64,000 bases of DNA from the NCBI GenBank assembly GCA_029961685.1, contig JARWKL010000010.1, forward strand, positions 24,588,067 to 24,652,066. The letters are read 5' to 3'. A model generated the notes under the pieces. The model was not told where the DNA came from. It saw nothing but the letters and a program-made list of their open reading frames with translations, and ran no database searches. Shown one piece after another: positions 20,700 through 32,934 of the stretch. The stretch's first letter is position 1; each line of letters starts with the position of its first letter. Source of the DNA: Aristolochia californica. Taxonomy: Eukaryota > Streptophyta > Magnoliopsida > Piperales > Aristolochiaceae. The position numbers and the translations under genes were made by a program.

Positions 20700-21169
20700 C
20701 AGGGTATTGGCATACCTTCTTAAATTTTGGGAAAACCGTAGTCGAAGGGTGAAATCGAAGCCGAATCGAAGTAGAATTGAAGAAATTGACGCTGAAATGT
20801 AAAAAATCAAAGAAAATCGAAATTGAAATGGGGGAAATCAAACGAAATCCGGAGGTATTTTGGGCGAAGAGAGAATAGCTACAGGGAGAAGGGAGTGGGA
20901 GGCCAAGAGAACGTTCACAACGAGAGGGAGAAGGGAGAAGGGAGATGGAGGACGAGAGGGACGAAAAAAATTTCGGAGGAAGAAGAGACGAGAGAAGAAT
21001 TAGACCGAGAGAGGGAAGAGTGCAGAAGAGAGACTGAAAAGAAAAAATTTGATGAGGGTTCGAGGCATCTTGCCCACTTCATCCAAATGATTCTCAATAT
21101 ACTGCGGAATCCAGATTCTAGAAATTAAACTATAGAGAAGATTTTTGGGTTCTTTTGATTCATCAACAA
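20700..21169 (-). promoter_or_regulatory. pyrimidine-rich leader-like region (minus strand), copy B
   Basis: Counterpart of 9180-9590, with the minus-strand donor-like AAGAAG|GTATGCC near 20712. The block ends at about 21169, where the segmental duplication begins. Confidence 0.4.
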
Positions 21170-23522
21170 CACTTAAAGATAAGTCCTAGCTTCATTAAAT
21201 AACTCAACATAAATAGAAGACCAATATAACTAAAACACCTTTAAACTAAAACTCTTCTATGAGACCTCCTTCGTAATAAATTTTGGCTTCGTAAGACTTC
21301 TTATTGTGAGAGTCATGTAAGAGGCTTCCTATCTTCTCTTCAACAGATTCCTTGCTGCCAAACAACATAAAATAATTTTCTCTCTCCTTTTATTTTCTTT
21401 TCTTTTGTTTTATGTGGGTTCCATACAGGTCCTTAGGAAAAGAGAGTGAAAGTGAAATCATGGGTTCTTTAGAGAATTCACTCTTTTGTGTTACTGTGCT
21501 CAAGATAAAGTACACTAGAAAATAATTTTGTGTGTGTTAGAATGATCTTTAAAAATATAATGGAAAGTAAAAAAATAATTTACTAATAAAATAATTTTAA
21601 GTTAAATAGTTTATATCTTACTTAATTAATAATAAAAAATTTAAACAAAGTTTTATATTTAATTAAATAGATCAAATAAAAATTTATTATAAAAGTACCA
21701 AAATACCCCCTAATTAAATGTTACTTTTATAATATTTAATTTCTCTATAAGTTATTAAATAAATATAATGTTAAAAATCATGAAATCATATTAATATATA
21801 AATAACCCTTTGCTGAAATTCTAACCTTTTTTTTCTTCAAATGATTAAATTCTAACCTCATTAACTTGTTTACTTGTCGTTGGAGAAAAAGAAAAATTAT
21901 GGTTTTAAAAAATAGTCAAATCTTCAAATAGTGGACTTTAATGGAAAAAATGTCTCTTTTTATTAAAAAGAGATATGTGTGTAACACAACACAAGTAGAT
22001 TCAAAACAAAATTGGTTGAGTAATAAATACATAAATTGCTGACAAACACCTAAAAATGATCTTGATGCTAAAAATGATTGAATAATAAATACTAAAATTA
22101 CTGATAAAAAATTAAACAACAAACCTAATAATGATCCTAAATTTTCTATTCTCTGCTATGAAATTCTATTCTATGTCATTCACCCGATGAATAGAATTAT
22201 GAGCTTGTTTCCTCGTAATCTCTGATGCCTTTTCCTCTTCCTGATGACCAGTAGAGCAACAAACACTCTAGAAGCTACAAAATCTTTTCCACCTTTAGAG
22301 AGAAAGAACACTCAAGTTAACTCAGCATGGCATCTTCCCTTCCTCGTTCACTCCTTGTTTTGAGAGGACAAAGTCTGATTTAACCAAAATTTAATACATA
22401 AGTCAGATTTAAAGAGACGAGACAAAGAAAACCCAAATGCAGATTCAAATTCTATTTTCAGTAGATCTAGAAGAGATCTGAAACAAGGAGAAGCGAAATC
22501 TGCTCAACTATTTCCCCTTATTGAAACCAACGATAAAAACATGTTCAAAACAAATGGTGAAGATCTGTACTTTCTCAATCCAATCGAATTAAAAAAAAGG
22601 AAGTGATCCCGCATCCACAAAAAAATAGCAAAACAAGTGAACTGAACTTAATTGATGTCCAAGGAATGCATCTGACCTTTAAAAGATAAGTGCCCGTGCT
22701 TCAGTAGTTTGACCAATGACAATTTCTATTTTTCATGTTCTAGGAGGACTTGGGAATATAAGAAAAGTGCAATGCATACTTAAAAAAATAGTGAACTTCA
22801 AGAGGATTTTACAACATAATCATTGTAGTCACCATACAACAGAGTTGCAACTTGCCATATGCACACAATCAAGCAAGAGTGACGAAGCAGAGATTTTCAC
22901 TATCCCAGTTTTGAGAAAAATTCTCTCCTTCGTTAAATACTAAAGCGTCAGATTCCTATATGTTGGCACTAGAAAAAAAACTTCAAGAGGGCTCTAGCTG
23001 ACACAAAATGTAAAACATTTGCATGACTAATGCACCAGGAGTCATCTTTGTGACATGACATTCAGTTATATCGTTGTAGCTAGATATCTGATAAACGGAA
23101 GAAAAATGATGACTCCCTTGACTACTTTTGTATCACGGGTATGACTCCAATGTTCGGTTGAGAAAAAGTGATAAATTGAGCAAGCAGCCAATGAGGGGTT
23201 CCACTTAAGAAAACAACCAAATTTATCTCCTCTTATGTCATGCTGGTGGAAATAGGAAGTCAAAAAATAGGAGAAAAATTATATGATTACATGACTAGGA
23301 CATTTATCGAAGTTCACCTGTATATAGATCTTTTTTTCCGAAGGAGAAAAGGACAAAAGGGTGTAACTGAAAAACTTAGACATCTTAGCTTGATCAACTC
23401 CAAATATGTAAAAGAATGTCGTCCACATGACCCTTCAGCAAGGAGAATCATAGACAAGAAACTAGTTAAGTTAACCAAACCAGAATATGTATTTTAAAAA
23501 AAACAGAATTGGGCAGATGGAA
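21170..23522. other. non-coding left part of duplication copy 1
   Basis: AT-rich; no supported gene. 22140-22640 has mixed composition, with an antisense frame of 93 codons in copy 2 (56194-56475) that is broken here. The open frame 23240-23497 (85 codons) lies where the downstream exon of the F-box gene would be, but on the wrong strand. Confidence 0.4.
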
Positions 23523-23528
23523 ACGTAC

Positions 23529-24464
23529 CGGATGAGTACTTGTGACTTTAACTTCTAGGGAGCTTACATGTGAAAGCTTTGTCAAGAAATTCTGCTAGAG
23601 ATGCAACTCGTAGTCAAGCTCATCGTGGGTGAGCAGTAGGGTTGCTTCATTTATGGAGGAGACATCATTGAAAATAGGGTTGTCACAAACTTGACCCTTG
23701 TACTGAAGATTCTTCAGGTTTGGTGTTCTTATCTCCATCTCTTCAACATTGAAACATGACTCCAATGTTAATATCTTCAATTGAAAATGATCAATCTTTA
23801 CTGACTTCAGGGAGTTACAGTAACTCATAGTTAAGTCCTCAAGAAGAGGGGACCTACGAATTATCTCACCTAATTGAACACCATTAATTGTCACCCCATA
23901 GAGAGCAACACTTCTTAGGGCTTTGAAACCCTTGAAATCATGTGGAGGCTCTAGTATGCACCAAGTTAAATCGAGAGATGATATTGATAGACAAGAGAAC
24001 AAAGAGTTTGGCATTCTGAATTTATTCATCCCCCACCTGATATCATCATCATCTATCGAGTCGGAGTGCCTTACATTTCCACTCAAATCAAGCACAAGCT
24101 CTCCAACTCCTTTAACTTTGACAAACTCAATCCACTCTATGAGATCGAATGAGTATCTATCACTGGGACAAAAGAACATGCAGAATTTCTTAACCTTGTC
24201 TAGAGTATGGAGCTGTAAAAGTTGGTGAACAACTTGTACATAATGTGTCTTCTTTAAATTTGTTGTGAATTCCTCATCGAAGTCTATAATAGTTGTGTAT
24301 ATCCATAAGGGTTTCCACATGTTTATCCATTGCCTAGATAGAATTGAAGTCTTCACTGCACACTTCAATGGAAGAAAAGAGAGTATAAGGTGAATTATAT
24401 TTTCTAGTAGCTTGCTAATACTGTCTTTCTTCTCAGTGAAGGTTCTTTTATTCTGAAAGTCCAT
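23529..24464 (-). pseudogene. F-box/LRR (FBD-like) gene, copy 1, first exon
   Basis: The start at 24464 reads MDFQNKRTFTEKKD. Residues about 15-55 form the F-box (ENIIHLILSFLPLKCAVKTS, ILSRQWINMWKPLW), followed by leucine-rich strands such as LFSCLSISSLDLTWCILEPP, LRSVALYGVTINGVQL, RRSPLLEDLTMSYC and LKILTLESC. This is the plant F-box/FBD/LRR family of SCF substrate receptors. The open frame has 289 codons and stops at 23595 (TAG after ELHL). The same frame continues beyond it with NFLTKLSHVSSLEVKV up to a donor-like CATCCG|GTACGT at 23529, so the TAG looks like a premature stop. The F-box has LLENIIHL where copy 2 has the canonical LPENIIHH. I could not place a second exon or FBD domain. Confidence 0.8.
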
Positions 24465-25969
24465 TGAATGACCTTCTGTTTGTTATGCACTGCTATTTGT
24501 GACCTGAAATAACAAAAAAACGTATTAATTATGCTTCGAAAGCTATTTTTTGAACAAAAAAATTTCAAAAATATATTTGAAAGCTTTTTTTTGGAGAAAA
24601 AAATTATACATATATCAATTGCATTAGAAGGAAATAATTTGTCCGTTTGTTCACTTAGGGATTAATTGTGAATGAATCCCGTTAACGAGATTAATCATTG
24701 TTTTTTGTTTCAAAGGCTCTACAAATGTCAATCACAACTACCACCTATGATTAGTCTCAACCCCAATTCATGTGGAACAATGCTTTGATATTCAATGATA
24801 CCTATTGTGGGAGAAATAAGGGGCTTTTCAATTTTTTTCATTTCATTATTTGGAATAGATGGCATTCAAGAAAAAAATATCTCTACGTGGATAAAGACTT
24901 TTGTATTTGTATTTTTTTTATATTTTTTTCTGACAGTTACAAATGTTTCCATCAATTTAAACCAAAGGAAAAAAATTCAGAGAGAAGTTCAAGAATTGCT
25001 ACTTGATTTGGGAAATCTTAAGGTTCAATAATTAAAGTATCAGGATCAAACATAATAATAAAATAAGAACAACATAAAAATGGTTTATGTAACAATTTAT
25101 GAAGAAATGTCATCTGGATAATTTTGTTTCAAGATACTAATTTTGGTTTTTGCTAATATATCGAATAATATTCGATCTGATACATACTGTCTGCACCATG
25201 TGTTGCACTTATAAGACATGTATAATCTTTCAGGGCTCTACGATACCATGTATCCAATACGTCCCATTTGATATGTTATATGTCTTGGTGATATAGGCAT
25301 CCTTGGGTAAGTGGACCAAATTAAGGAAATCCAAAACAATTTAAAAGTGCTTGAGGAAAGAGAAGATTATGTTCACATAAAAAATAATTAAAAGATAAAA
25401 AGAGGCAAGCATAGCTGTGGCCAAGAGAAGTAAACCAAAATTTGCATACGAGTTCTAGTAAAATCACAAAAGTTAAGCGTAATAAGTTCTTATTGGAATC
25501 AAAATGTGAGGAGCACGATTATGTCAAGATTTAAAAGACAAGATTTGGGAGAAATCTCATCATGGAGGCACAAAGAAGCTTTATGTCCATGACAAAAGAG
25601 GTGATAAGGAGAGGTTTCAACTCAATATGGTCACAATAAACTTTGTTTAAGGGGTGCATCTTTTCACAATTAGATTATTGTCTATTTCATATTTATGATA
25701 AGATGATTCTTGAGGCATTATATCCTCGTGTTAAGTTATTTTATGGTGTTTATATGTTCATAATTAGCTTTAAAATATCTTAATGCAATTTGATCTAAAG
25801 GGGGAATCAACTAGGGGTCTTAGCTTATTTCTTTATTATTTAAGTGCCTTATCTTTGAGTATATTTTTGTTACCACAATTAGTTATCAATGGGAATAGTA
25901 ATGCTTCTACTAACATTTTTTCTTAAAAAGGACTCAACATGCATTCAATTTTTAACGAAGGGAAGTGAG
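24465..25969. other. non-coding, upstream of the F-box gene, copy 1
   Basis: Probably includes the minus-strand promoter of the F-box gene. AT-rich; no other feature is supported. Near 25140 copy 2 has about 250 extra bases. Confidence 0.4.
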
Positions 25970-27850
25970 TAGTAGGCAAGAGGAAAATGGAGCTGGTACA
26001 ATCTATTAGGTCCAATGAGGGATAAATCTTGGGGGGGTGTTGGGCGTTCATGCCACTAAATTGACAACAACAACTAACTTGCACAAATTCATCTTCACTT
26101 AGATTTACAATCACAAACTAGGCACACAATCCTGACCATTAAAGGGGTTTCTAGTAGCAAAGTAGACTACACAAGCCTAGAGCTTCACAAGGATTTATAA
26201 TAACTTATTAGGTACTAGACTAGACTTAAGAATGAGAGTTTCAAGAGTGCTTGGCTACATGAGGACTTATATCACACAATCATAGTAACAATGCTTCACA
26301 ACCTTTCTTTTTCAGCCACACATAGATGCACTCGATGAAATTGAGGTTAGGATGGTCTTGTCTACCCAATGCTTGACCCAATTTACAAGGGTTACTAGCT
26401 TCCTAATTGGTTGATTTTATAATCTAAGAACAAATAATAAACACAACCAATTCTATGTACCTATCTATGTAAGAAAATCTCAAATAGTCTTTAATCATAT
26501 AAGTCCAAGGTAAATCTTGGATTGGTTTTTAAAATCAAGGGTTGCACTCAGCTCAATGGAATCAATGGTTTGAAAGTATAGCTCATGCGTAGTAGTAGTC
26601 TAAACCTCAGTGATTGATTTAAAAGTACAAAGACACTAGTTTAGTATTCTCAACCAAATACAATTTAAGATTTAAATGTAAATGCATGTATATACTTGGA
26701 TTTTGAAATTCTTCCTCAAACTTCTAATACTATGTAAAAACCATTTTAAATACCCTAATAAATCAACACACAAGAATGTATAATGTGATTAGAAAATAAG
26801 AAGCTCAAACAAGGGTTTGCAGAACTAGTTTTGAGTGGTAACCATTCAAACAATCAATCGAGTATTGATTCAAATATGATTTTTGAATCAATAGGCTTAC
26901 ATTCAACAATCATAGTTCTAAGTATTTAAACAATGTTTAAAAGAAAAAACATTGATGCTATTATTTCTAGGAGGAAATACTCAAGTTCAGGTTTTGACTT
27001 CCTTTGAGAGCTTGAGATGGTTAAAACCTCAAATTTGAGTCTAGGAGCATGAGCACTTCAAAACTTTTCTTTGGAAGCATGTTGAAAACAAGTTTGTGAG
27101 AGATCTTCTTAAATAGAAATCTCTCCAACATTAAAAAAAAAAACCCATTAGAGTTAGAAAATGATATTTTGTCACTTAGAAAAACAAGGTAAAAAATAAG
27201 TCCAAAAAATCTAATCAAATATATATTAAATCCTTTTTTTATTACCAAACATATTGGTATGTCACTTATTGATCATTTGGGAGTGCCGTAACATCCAAAT
27301 CTGGGCCTAACTTTTTGAAAAATTGAATTTTTGAAATAAGGGTCATCTCTTGTTTTGTGGCCAAAATCTTGTTTTGAAAATTTGGCTTGTTTGAGCGACA
27401 CATGTTGTTGATCCCTTGCATGGGGTCATCTGCTTTCTTCTTAATTCACTCATAAGTAACTTAATTGTATGTTGTCATAAAAATTATATCCATGAGAATC
27501 TTGAGACTGGCACATTCATCCAATTGCTCATGTGGAATGATCCTTCTTAACTAAGTCATTTTTGTCGGTACTAATTAATTTAGCCCCAAAGGTTCTAGCT
27601 AACTACTATATGAAACATAAATATGCCTAAAGGTATTTATTTATCATGCGTTGTCTCAAGTATATCTAGTTGAGCTTTCTTAACTACATTATTTTGGAGA
27701 GTGCTAACTAATTTAGCCTCAAGGATATTGGCTAACTACTATAAGAAGCATTCATATGCCAAAAAGTATGTATTTTGAATGCTTTCTCACAAGTAAAGTA
27801 TATCTAGCTTTAAAACTGATTTGGTAACATAGAGTTCATTGCTTCCAAGA
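25970..27850. repeat. unclassified repeat family, copy at 26 kb
   Basis: 26040-27400 is related to 45180-46720 (for example CTTGGATTTTGAAATTCTTC and CCAAACATATT). 27420-27480 is related to 50360-50420. Copy 2 of the segmental duplication holds it at 60030-61150. No coding frame is visible. It may be the untranslated part of a large LTR element. Confidence 0.6.
27570..27830. repeat. two-copy tandem repeat of about 130 bp
   Basis: CTAATTAATTTAGCCCCAAA...CTAACTACTATA (27571) recurs as CTAACTAATTTAGCCTCAAG...CTAACTACTATA (27704). The same doubling exists at 60890-61120, so it predates the segmental duplication. Confidence 0.75.
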
Positions 27851-28246
27851 TTCTTTTGTGTGATTAAGGGTGTACATAGACCTGATATTTGGTATCACCC
27901 ACAACTATGATCACTTGGAAGACTAGTGCACGTAACCACCCCCGAAGGATGGACCTCAATCACCGCATACTCATTTGATTTTTTTATCTTACTTTGACAA
28001 AAAATTAGTGGATTAAAATTTGATTTGGAAGGGCTAGTATTTAGTGTCACTCAAAAAATTTTGAATATAGAAGTACCACTATTTCCATATCCTAAAGATT
28101 GATTTGGAGGTTTGATTCAACAAGTAAATATGTTGTTAGATCGGTGGTACACATGATTTACTTGCATAGGGACTTAGATTGTTAATTAAGAAAATTAGAT
28201 ACTTCCTCGTATTTAGTAGTTTTTATGGCCAACTCAAAAGGATGAA

Positions 28247-28474
28247 TTGCCTTTGACACTTTATCCAAAAATCAGCAAAGTATATGTACACAAATTTTCT
28301 TTTGCCTTATTCAGTATGCATTGCTATCTCAATATGCATGGTCTAAGATGTGTACTACATGTTGTGTACAGTGAGTCTTGTCTTGAATTTTTCAAGAAAG
28401 CTACTTTAAATGGTTTTAACAATCAATTTAAACCAAGAGGATGTAAGCCATCTGTTGTGCCCTTTTGGAATTGA
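28247..28474 (+). other. small open frame kept in both duplication copies
   Basis: 75 codons, starting MPLTLYPKISKVYVHKFSFA and ending PSVVPFWN. The copy 2 counterpart (61510-61740) has 76 codons and the same ends. No family is recognised. Differences change amino acids as often as not, so selection is not evident. Confidence 0.25.
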
Positions 28475-28559
28475 TAATATGGGTCAACAAAAAGGGGGCA
28501 ATTCAATGAAAATTAGCACAATAGTAGGTATTATATTATTTCCATATATCTTGCATTAA

Positions 28560-28960
28560 AGGCCAGATTGAGCTACCGTATTGCAAGTTTCTCAAGAGTG
28601 CGCTAGCTTTGTTCAGCATATGCCATTTGAAAAGATATTTTATCAACGTTGCCAATGATAGAGGTGGACTACACATTGACTTTACTTTAAGAGAAATTGA
28701 CTGAATTGCCTTGTTATGTGAAATAGATAATTTTCTCTCTCAAGTATTTGCTTTCTCCATCGAGATACTCAAAATGGAGTTGTATTTTCTATGCAAGCTA
28801 CCAGATTGCAAGCCACCTAGGAGTGTGATTGTCTTGTCGAGGTCTTTGATGTTTTCTGTATCGGCTGCAAGTGACTTCAATATTTTGAACCACTGTGGAG
28901 AATGAAACTTCTTTGCTTCAACAAATTTTTAGAATTTCGGTTATGAACCGGGTCCTCTTG
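28560..28960 (-). pseudogene. unidentified protein fragment, copy 1 (gag-like position)
   Basis: On the minus strand a frame reads FHSPQWFKILKSLAADTENI, TITLLGGLQSGSLHRKYNS and MEKANT before a stop near 28738. Further fragments follow in other frames (KAIQSISLKV). The same text is conserved at 61800-62190. It lies just downstream, on the same strand, of a tRNA-Met primer site (29099-29112), so it may be the gag region of a retroelement. I do not recognise the family. Confidence 0.4.
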
Positions 28961-29098
28961 TTAGGAAACTCAAGAGTTTTATCTTCCACTCAACTTTTTC
29001 TAGAAAAAAATATTCCTTTGTGAGTAAGAAGAGAAAAATGCAATGACAAGACACAAAGTTTGCATTTTCCTTCTTTCGACCAATGCGTTGGATCGAAT

Positions 29099-29112
29099 GA
29101 CTCTGATACCAA
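29099..29112 (-). other. tRNA-Met primer-binding site, minus strand
   Basis: The minus strand reads TTGGTATCAGAGTC. The DNA before it on that strand has TATA text (GGATTTATATATAAGGG near 29150), as expected for an LTR. The element boundaries are not clear. Confidence 0.55.
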
Positions 29113-29119
29113 TTAGTTT

Positions 29120-31892
29120 TGAAACATAGATTAGGCTCAAACCCTTATATATAAATCCTAATTTTATACAAAATAGGCTTGTATTTTAGTGCCAAATACA
29201 GAAAACAAAAGCAACAATTTTGGGGTTTATCGTCCCGTTGCACATTGCTCCACTTAAAAAACATAATTTGAAGAATCCAAAAAAGGGTTAAACAACCCTA
29301 AGACAACGAACCCTAGCTAGTAATAAATTCATTGACATTGTTAGAAGAGAGGAAAGTAGGGTGTAAAATGGAGTAAAAGAATCAAAGAGGAATTGAGTGT
29401 GGTACACATGATTTTGGTGAAAGAAGAGATTGAGATAGAGATTGAGAATAGTAGGAGAAAAGAGAGGGAAAAGGTTGGATAAGTATTTTAGGATAGGAAT
29501 TCATGTTGAATTTTTATTATTAATCCTTGCTTTTCTAAGTACATTACAACTGAGAGAAAATGAGTCGCACACTGGAGTAGTTAGATATTTTAGCTTATGC
29601 CCAAACCTTGTAATGTTTGGTTTAGTACTCCATTGAAGAAATACTTACCTTCACTCCAATTTCATGATAAAAAATTCACTAAAATGAAAGACACACCCCA
29701 ATGATATTTTTGTCATCTCTAAATTTGTATGTAGTTTTAGTCAATCAATTAGGGCAAGTCCAATTTCATGAATCAATTGGAAAAGGTCCTAATTAATTTA
29801 GAGATTTGCTTTATTGGACTTGCTCTTATTGATTCACTTCATTGGAATTAGTTTTTATATTGGACTTTTCTAAGTGATTCAATTTGAAAAATCTACAAGG
29901 ATTTTTTTTCTAATTTATGAGTCACATATGACGTATAAGTGCCTTGATAGTTTTGCTCCTCAATGAGAGACCATGTTTTCATATCCAACAAAATATTTTC
30001 CTCGTTCATATTGAAAACTTTTAAAATGGCCTTCCACTTCTAATGATCAGTTAAATTGTGAGGTCAATCCGATGGTGCTCACATCTGCAGGAGCAATGGA
30101 AATGTCACTTCAATTGCTTACGGTAGATCTATAACTATTGGTCAAATTTGTAGCTATAGGAATAAGGCTGACATATACTTTTATTATTCTAGTTATCCTT
30201 TGATGAAAGATATTGCATCTTCATCTTGGCCTTCATGATTGGAACACCTATCATTCACAGTGGCAAATTGAGAGTGTTAGTCCTAGTTTACAAAATGGCT
30301 TGACTTTGTATTAACTTTTATAAACGGAGAGAATATAAGCTATTTGGTCCCAAATGGTTGAGCTCACTTCAAGGATGAATAGTCTCGTTCTTAGAGAGAT
30401 TACATTGGATTAGCATGACAAAACATCCCAAAAGATTAGTTTAATGAGGATCCCAATATTGATTTGGCTTATTCGTTTGACCAATATTCTGACTCTTACC
30501 AAACCATGAAAGAGTAGAAGACATAAGAGATATGATTTTTTATTGGTTTTAAGGTAGAGTTTGCCTCATGATCAAAGGAATACTAGGGAGAATAGGCTGA
30601 TGAATCCCAAGAGATTTTATGGATTAAGTCATTTGGCGCCTCAATGTTGATTCATTACATCTTGTGGTTGAAGTAGGTCTCAAGGTATTTTTGTATGCTA
30701 ACTCAAGTGATATATCGGTTTGGTTTAGAATATTATGAAATAGTTTTGTTCCTATCTACCACTGGTGTTAAAGGGAGAACTATGAGGAACCAACCTCCAT
30801 GCGAGAGGACTAGGTTATTCCTATCTATCATTTGGCGACTAAGTTAGTATGGAAGAACTACAAACTATAGGGAAATCCTCCTCTATACAAGTTATAGTAC
30901 AAGGTTTCTAAACAAAGTGAGATGGGGAAGCATCACTAGGTATTAAGCAATCTCATAATTTTTTCAAGCATAAAATACTATTCGTTGCCATTTAACAGGC
31001 AGACATGAATGATTATATTATTAAAACCTAAATTGCAATGGATCCGACAATTATACTTTAGTTTATTATATTAGTGCACATTGAAGGTGAAGAAGAGATT
31101 AATTGAAACCCAAAAATTATTTGTTTGCCTATTTTATCTTTTTAGAAAGCTAATCGCCATTAAATCAGCCAAGGTTCCTACCTCAAAAGCAAAGCTAATA
31201 CAATTTTTTTCTGCGCCTATATCAATATGGACAAAACCGAGTACAATGCTTTTCTAAAATGCATTCAATAGATCAATAATGGAGACAAACTTGATCAATT
31301 ACACCCATAAAAGAATAGGACAGTTAGGGATATGCAAAAAAAAAAAAAAATCGTTGAAGAGATACCATTTTTATGTACCTTAGCTCATATCAATCCATGT
31401 TGCATGCATCTCAGTTTGTTCAAATAGAAACAGAAAAGAAAAAGGAAACATATCAATAGGAAAAGAAAAAAATATAATAGAAAGAAGAAAGAGAAGTTCA
31501 TTTGAGAAGAAAACGAACCTGTAGAGGTTGATGATTGGATTTAAAGAAGCCGAATACCCCGTAGAGCCTTGAGAATGGATTAGTAGCTTCAGAAGGAGCA
31601 GATAGAAGAGAGCCTTGGGGGACTCGTCTCACAAATAGAGAGGAAAGCAAAGAGAGGAGAAGAGAGTGGAGAGTAGTTGAGCAAAGAGGTTCAAGGGGAT
31701 AGCAGTAAAGACTGAGAAGAAAGTGGGGCCGGTCATCAATGAGACCTCATATAAAATCTCTTATTGAACGACTGTTTTGTTTTATTTCCACACCAGAGCT
31801 ATTATTGATTTTATTAAGCCAGCCAATCTTAAGTCTTTCAATTTATTAGCTTGAATGCGAAATTACTACTTCTTCTAAAAGCCCCCCCTCCC
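29120..31892. other. no gene recognised
   Basis: 29120-29330 is probably LTR remains. 29442-29636 has a 64-codon frame also open in copy 2 (62707-62946), without known motifs. The rest, including the region past the end of the duplication (30758-31892), is AT-rich with no supported gene, RNA or repeat. Confidence 0.4.
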
Positions 31893-31924
31893 CCTCTCTA
31901 TTTTTTTTTCTCTCTCTCTCTCTA
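31893..31924. repeat. pyrimidine microsatellite, ending in (TC)n
   Basis: CTATTTTTTTTTCTCTCTCT runs directly into the viral-like sequence and marks its left edge. Confidence 0.7.
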
Positions 31925-32455
31925 TGGCAAAACTTCCACTAATGGACAAAGGTTTTTTAATCAAGAAGATAAAAACTTAGTCAAAAAAAAAAAAATCCAA
32001 AATTTAGCTAAATTACAAATGCCCTTAGATTCTGATTACATCATTAATGAAACTGATGGTAGCAACATTGGATGGGGCGGTGTACTTATTGCCGAACCTC
32101 ACAAATATAGTATTAAAGAAGAAGAACATATCTGTAGTTATGCTAGTGGAAAAGTAAAATAAAAAGGAAGTTTGAGTAGCATAGATGCAGAAATTTTAGC
32201 AATTATTTAGTTAGAAGCTTTTCGTCTTTTCATTATTAGTAAAAATGAATTTAAATTAAGAAATGATTTTGAAGCAACAGTAAAATATTTCCAAAGAAGC
32301 AAAGAAAATAAGATAAGTAGAAGAAGATGGCTAAATCTTGTAGATATTATTACAGGAAATGGATACAAAATAGAATTTGAACATATCGAAGGTAAAAATA
32401 ATAGTCTTGCAGATACATTAAGTAGGAGATTTTTTTATTTTTTGCTTGGTAATTG
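31925..32455 (+). pseudogene. pararetroviral RNase H, 3' end of pol, broken
   Basis: In one frame the RNase H motifs appear in order: ETDGSNIGWGGVL (first Asp, about 32047), SSIDAEI (Glu, about 32180), LRNDFEA (second Asp, about 32255) and NSLADTLSRR (last Asp, about 32400). A TAA near 32160 and a TAG near 32207 lie in this frame. The part before about 31925 (the RT core) is missing. In the living virus this enzyme degrades the RNA template during reverse transcription in the cytoplasm. The frame ends just before the next ORF start at 32461. Confidence 0.8.
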
Positions 32456-32460
32456 AACAG

Positions 32461-32934
32461 ATGGATCCTCCAAACCAGATGTCCTCAAGATCTTCTTCCT
32501 CAAGATTCAATATTTATGGACAAGAATTTTTAAATTTTGGTAATTAAAAATTAGTAGTTTTTCCAAAATCTAATATTATATTTAAGACTTTACCCCATAT
32601 TTCTGTTGGCAAAGAAGAGCAATGCTTATTAGACAACTTATGGCTTTCTTAACAAAGAATTCCTAATGATCAAAAATACTTTTTATCCAGTATTAATAGT
32701 TTATCATAATATTTTTGTCAAAAAAAGAAAAGTTTTAATTTTTATGTAGTTTTTAAAGGTAAAACTCCAGGAGTTTTCATTCCAGGACTGAAGTAATAGA
32801 AAGTATTCAAGATTTTCAAAGACCTATTTATAAAGAATTTAATAATTTACAAGAAGCCTTAGAAGCTGCTAAGCACAGTATAGGAACTAATTATTATATG
32901 ACCCGTCCTTAAGATTTATGAGAGAAGACCAAAT
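32461..32934 (+). pseudogene. viroplasmin-domain (transactivator-like) ORF, 5' part, broken
   Basis: It begins MDPPNQMSSRSSSS six bases after the pol stop. At about 32731-32905 it carries text of the viroplasmin (caulimovirus VI) domain: FYVVFKGKTPGVF, then, after a break near 32785, YKEFNNLQEALEAA. In-frame stops lie near 32541, 32649 and 32708. In related viruses such a protein forms inclusion bodies and allows reinitiation of translation on the polycistronic RNA. The 3' part of the gene lies in array unit 1. Confidence 0.75.

Larger units (their letters stand above)
21170..30757 (+). repeat. segmental duplication, copy 1
   Basis: From CACTTAAAGATAAGTCC (21170) to at least GAATATTATGAAATA (30757) this matches 55020-64000 in the same orientation, with scattered substitutions and indels. 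Copy 1 has about 790 bp (26303-27090) and about 60 bp (near 27860-27920) that copy 2 lacks, and lacks about 250 bp present in copy 2 (59005-59257). The right end may go further, because copy 2 runs out of the window. Confidence 0.92.

Noticed and set aside
29442..29636. 64-codon frame also open at 62707-62946
   Set aside because: No motif; the lengths differ between copies and the two copies are young enough for a chance frame to survive.
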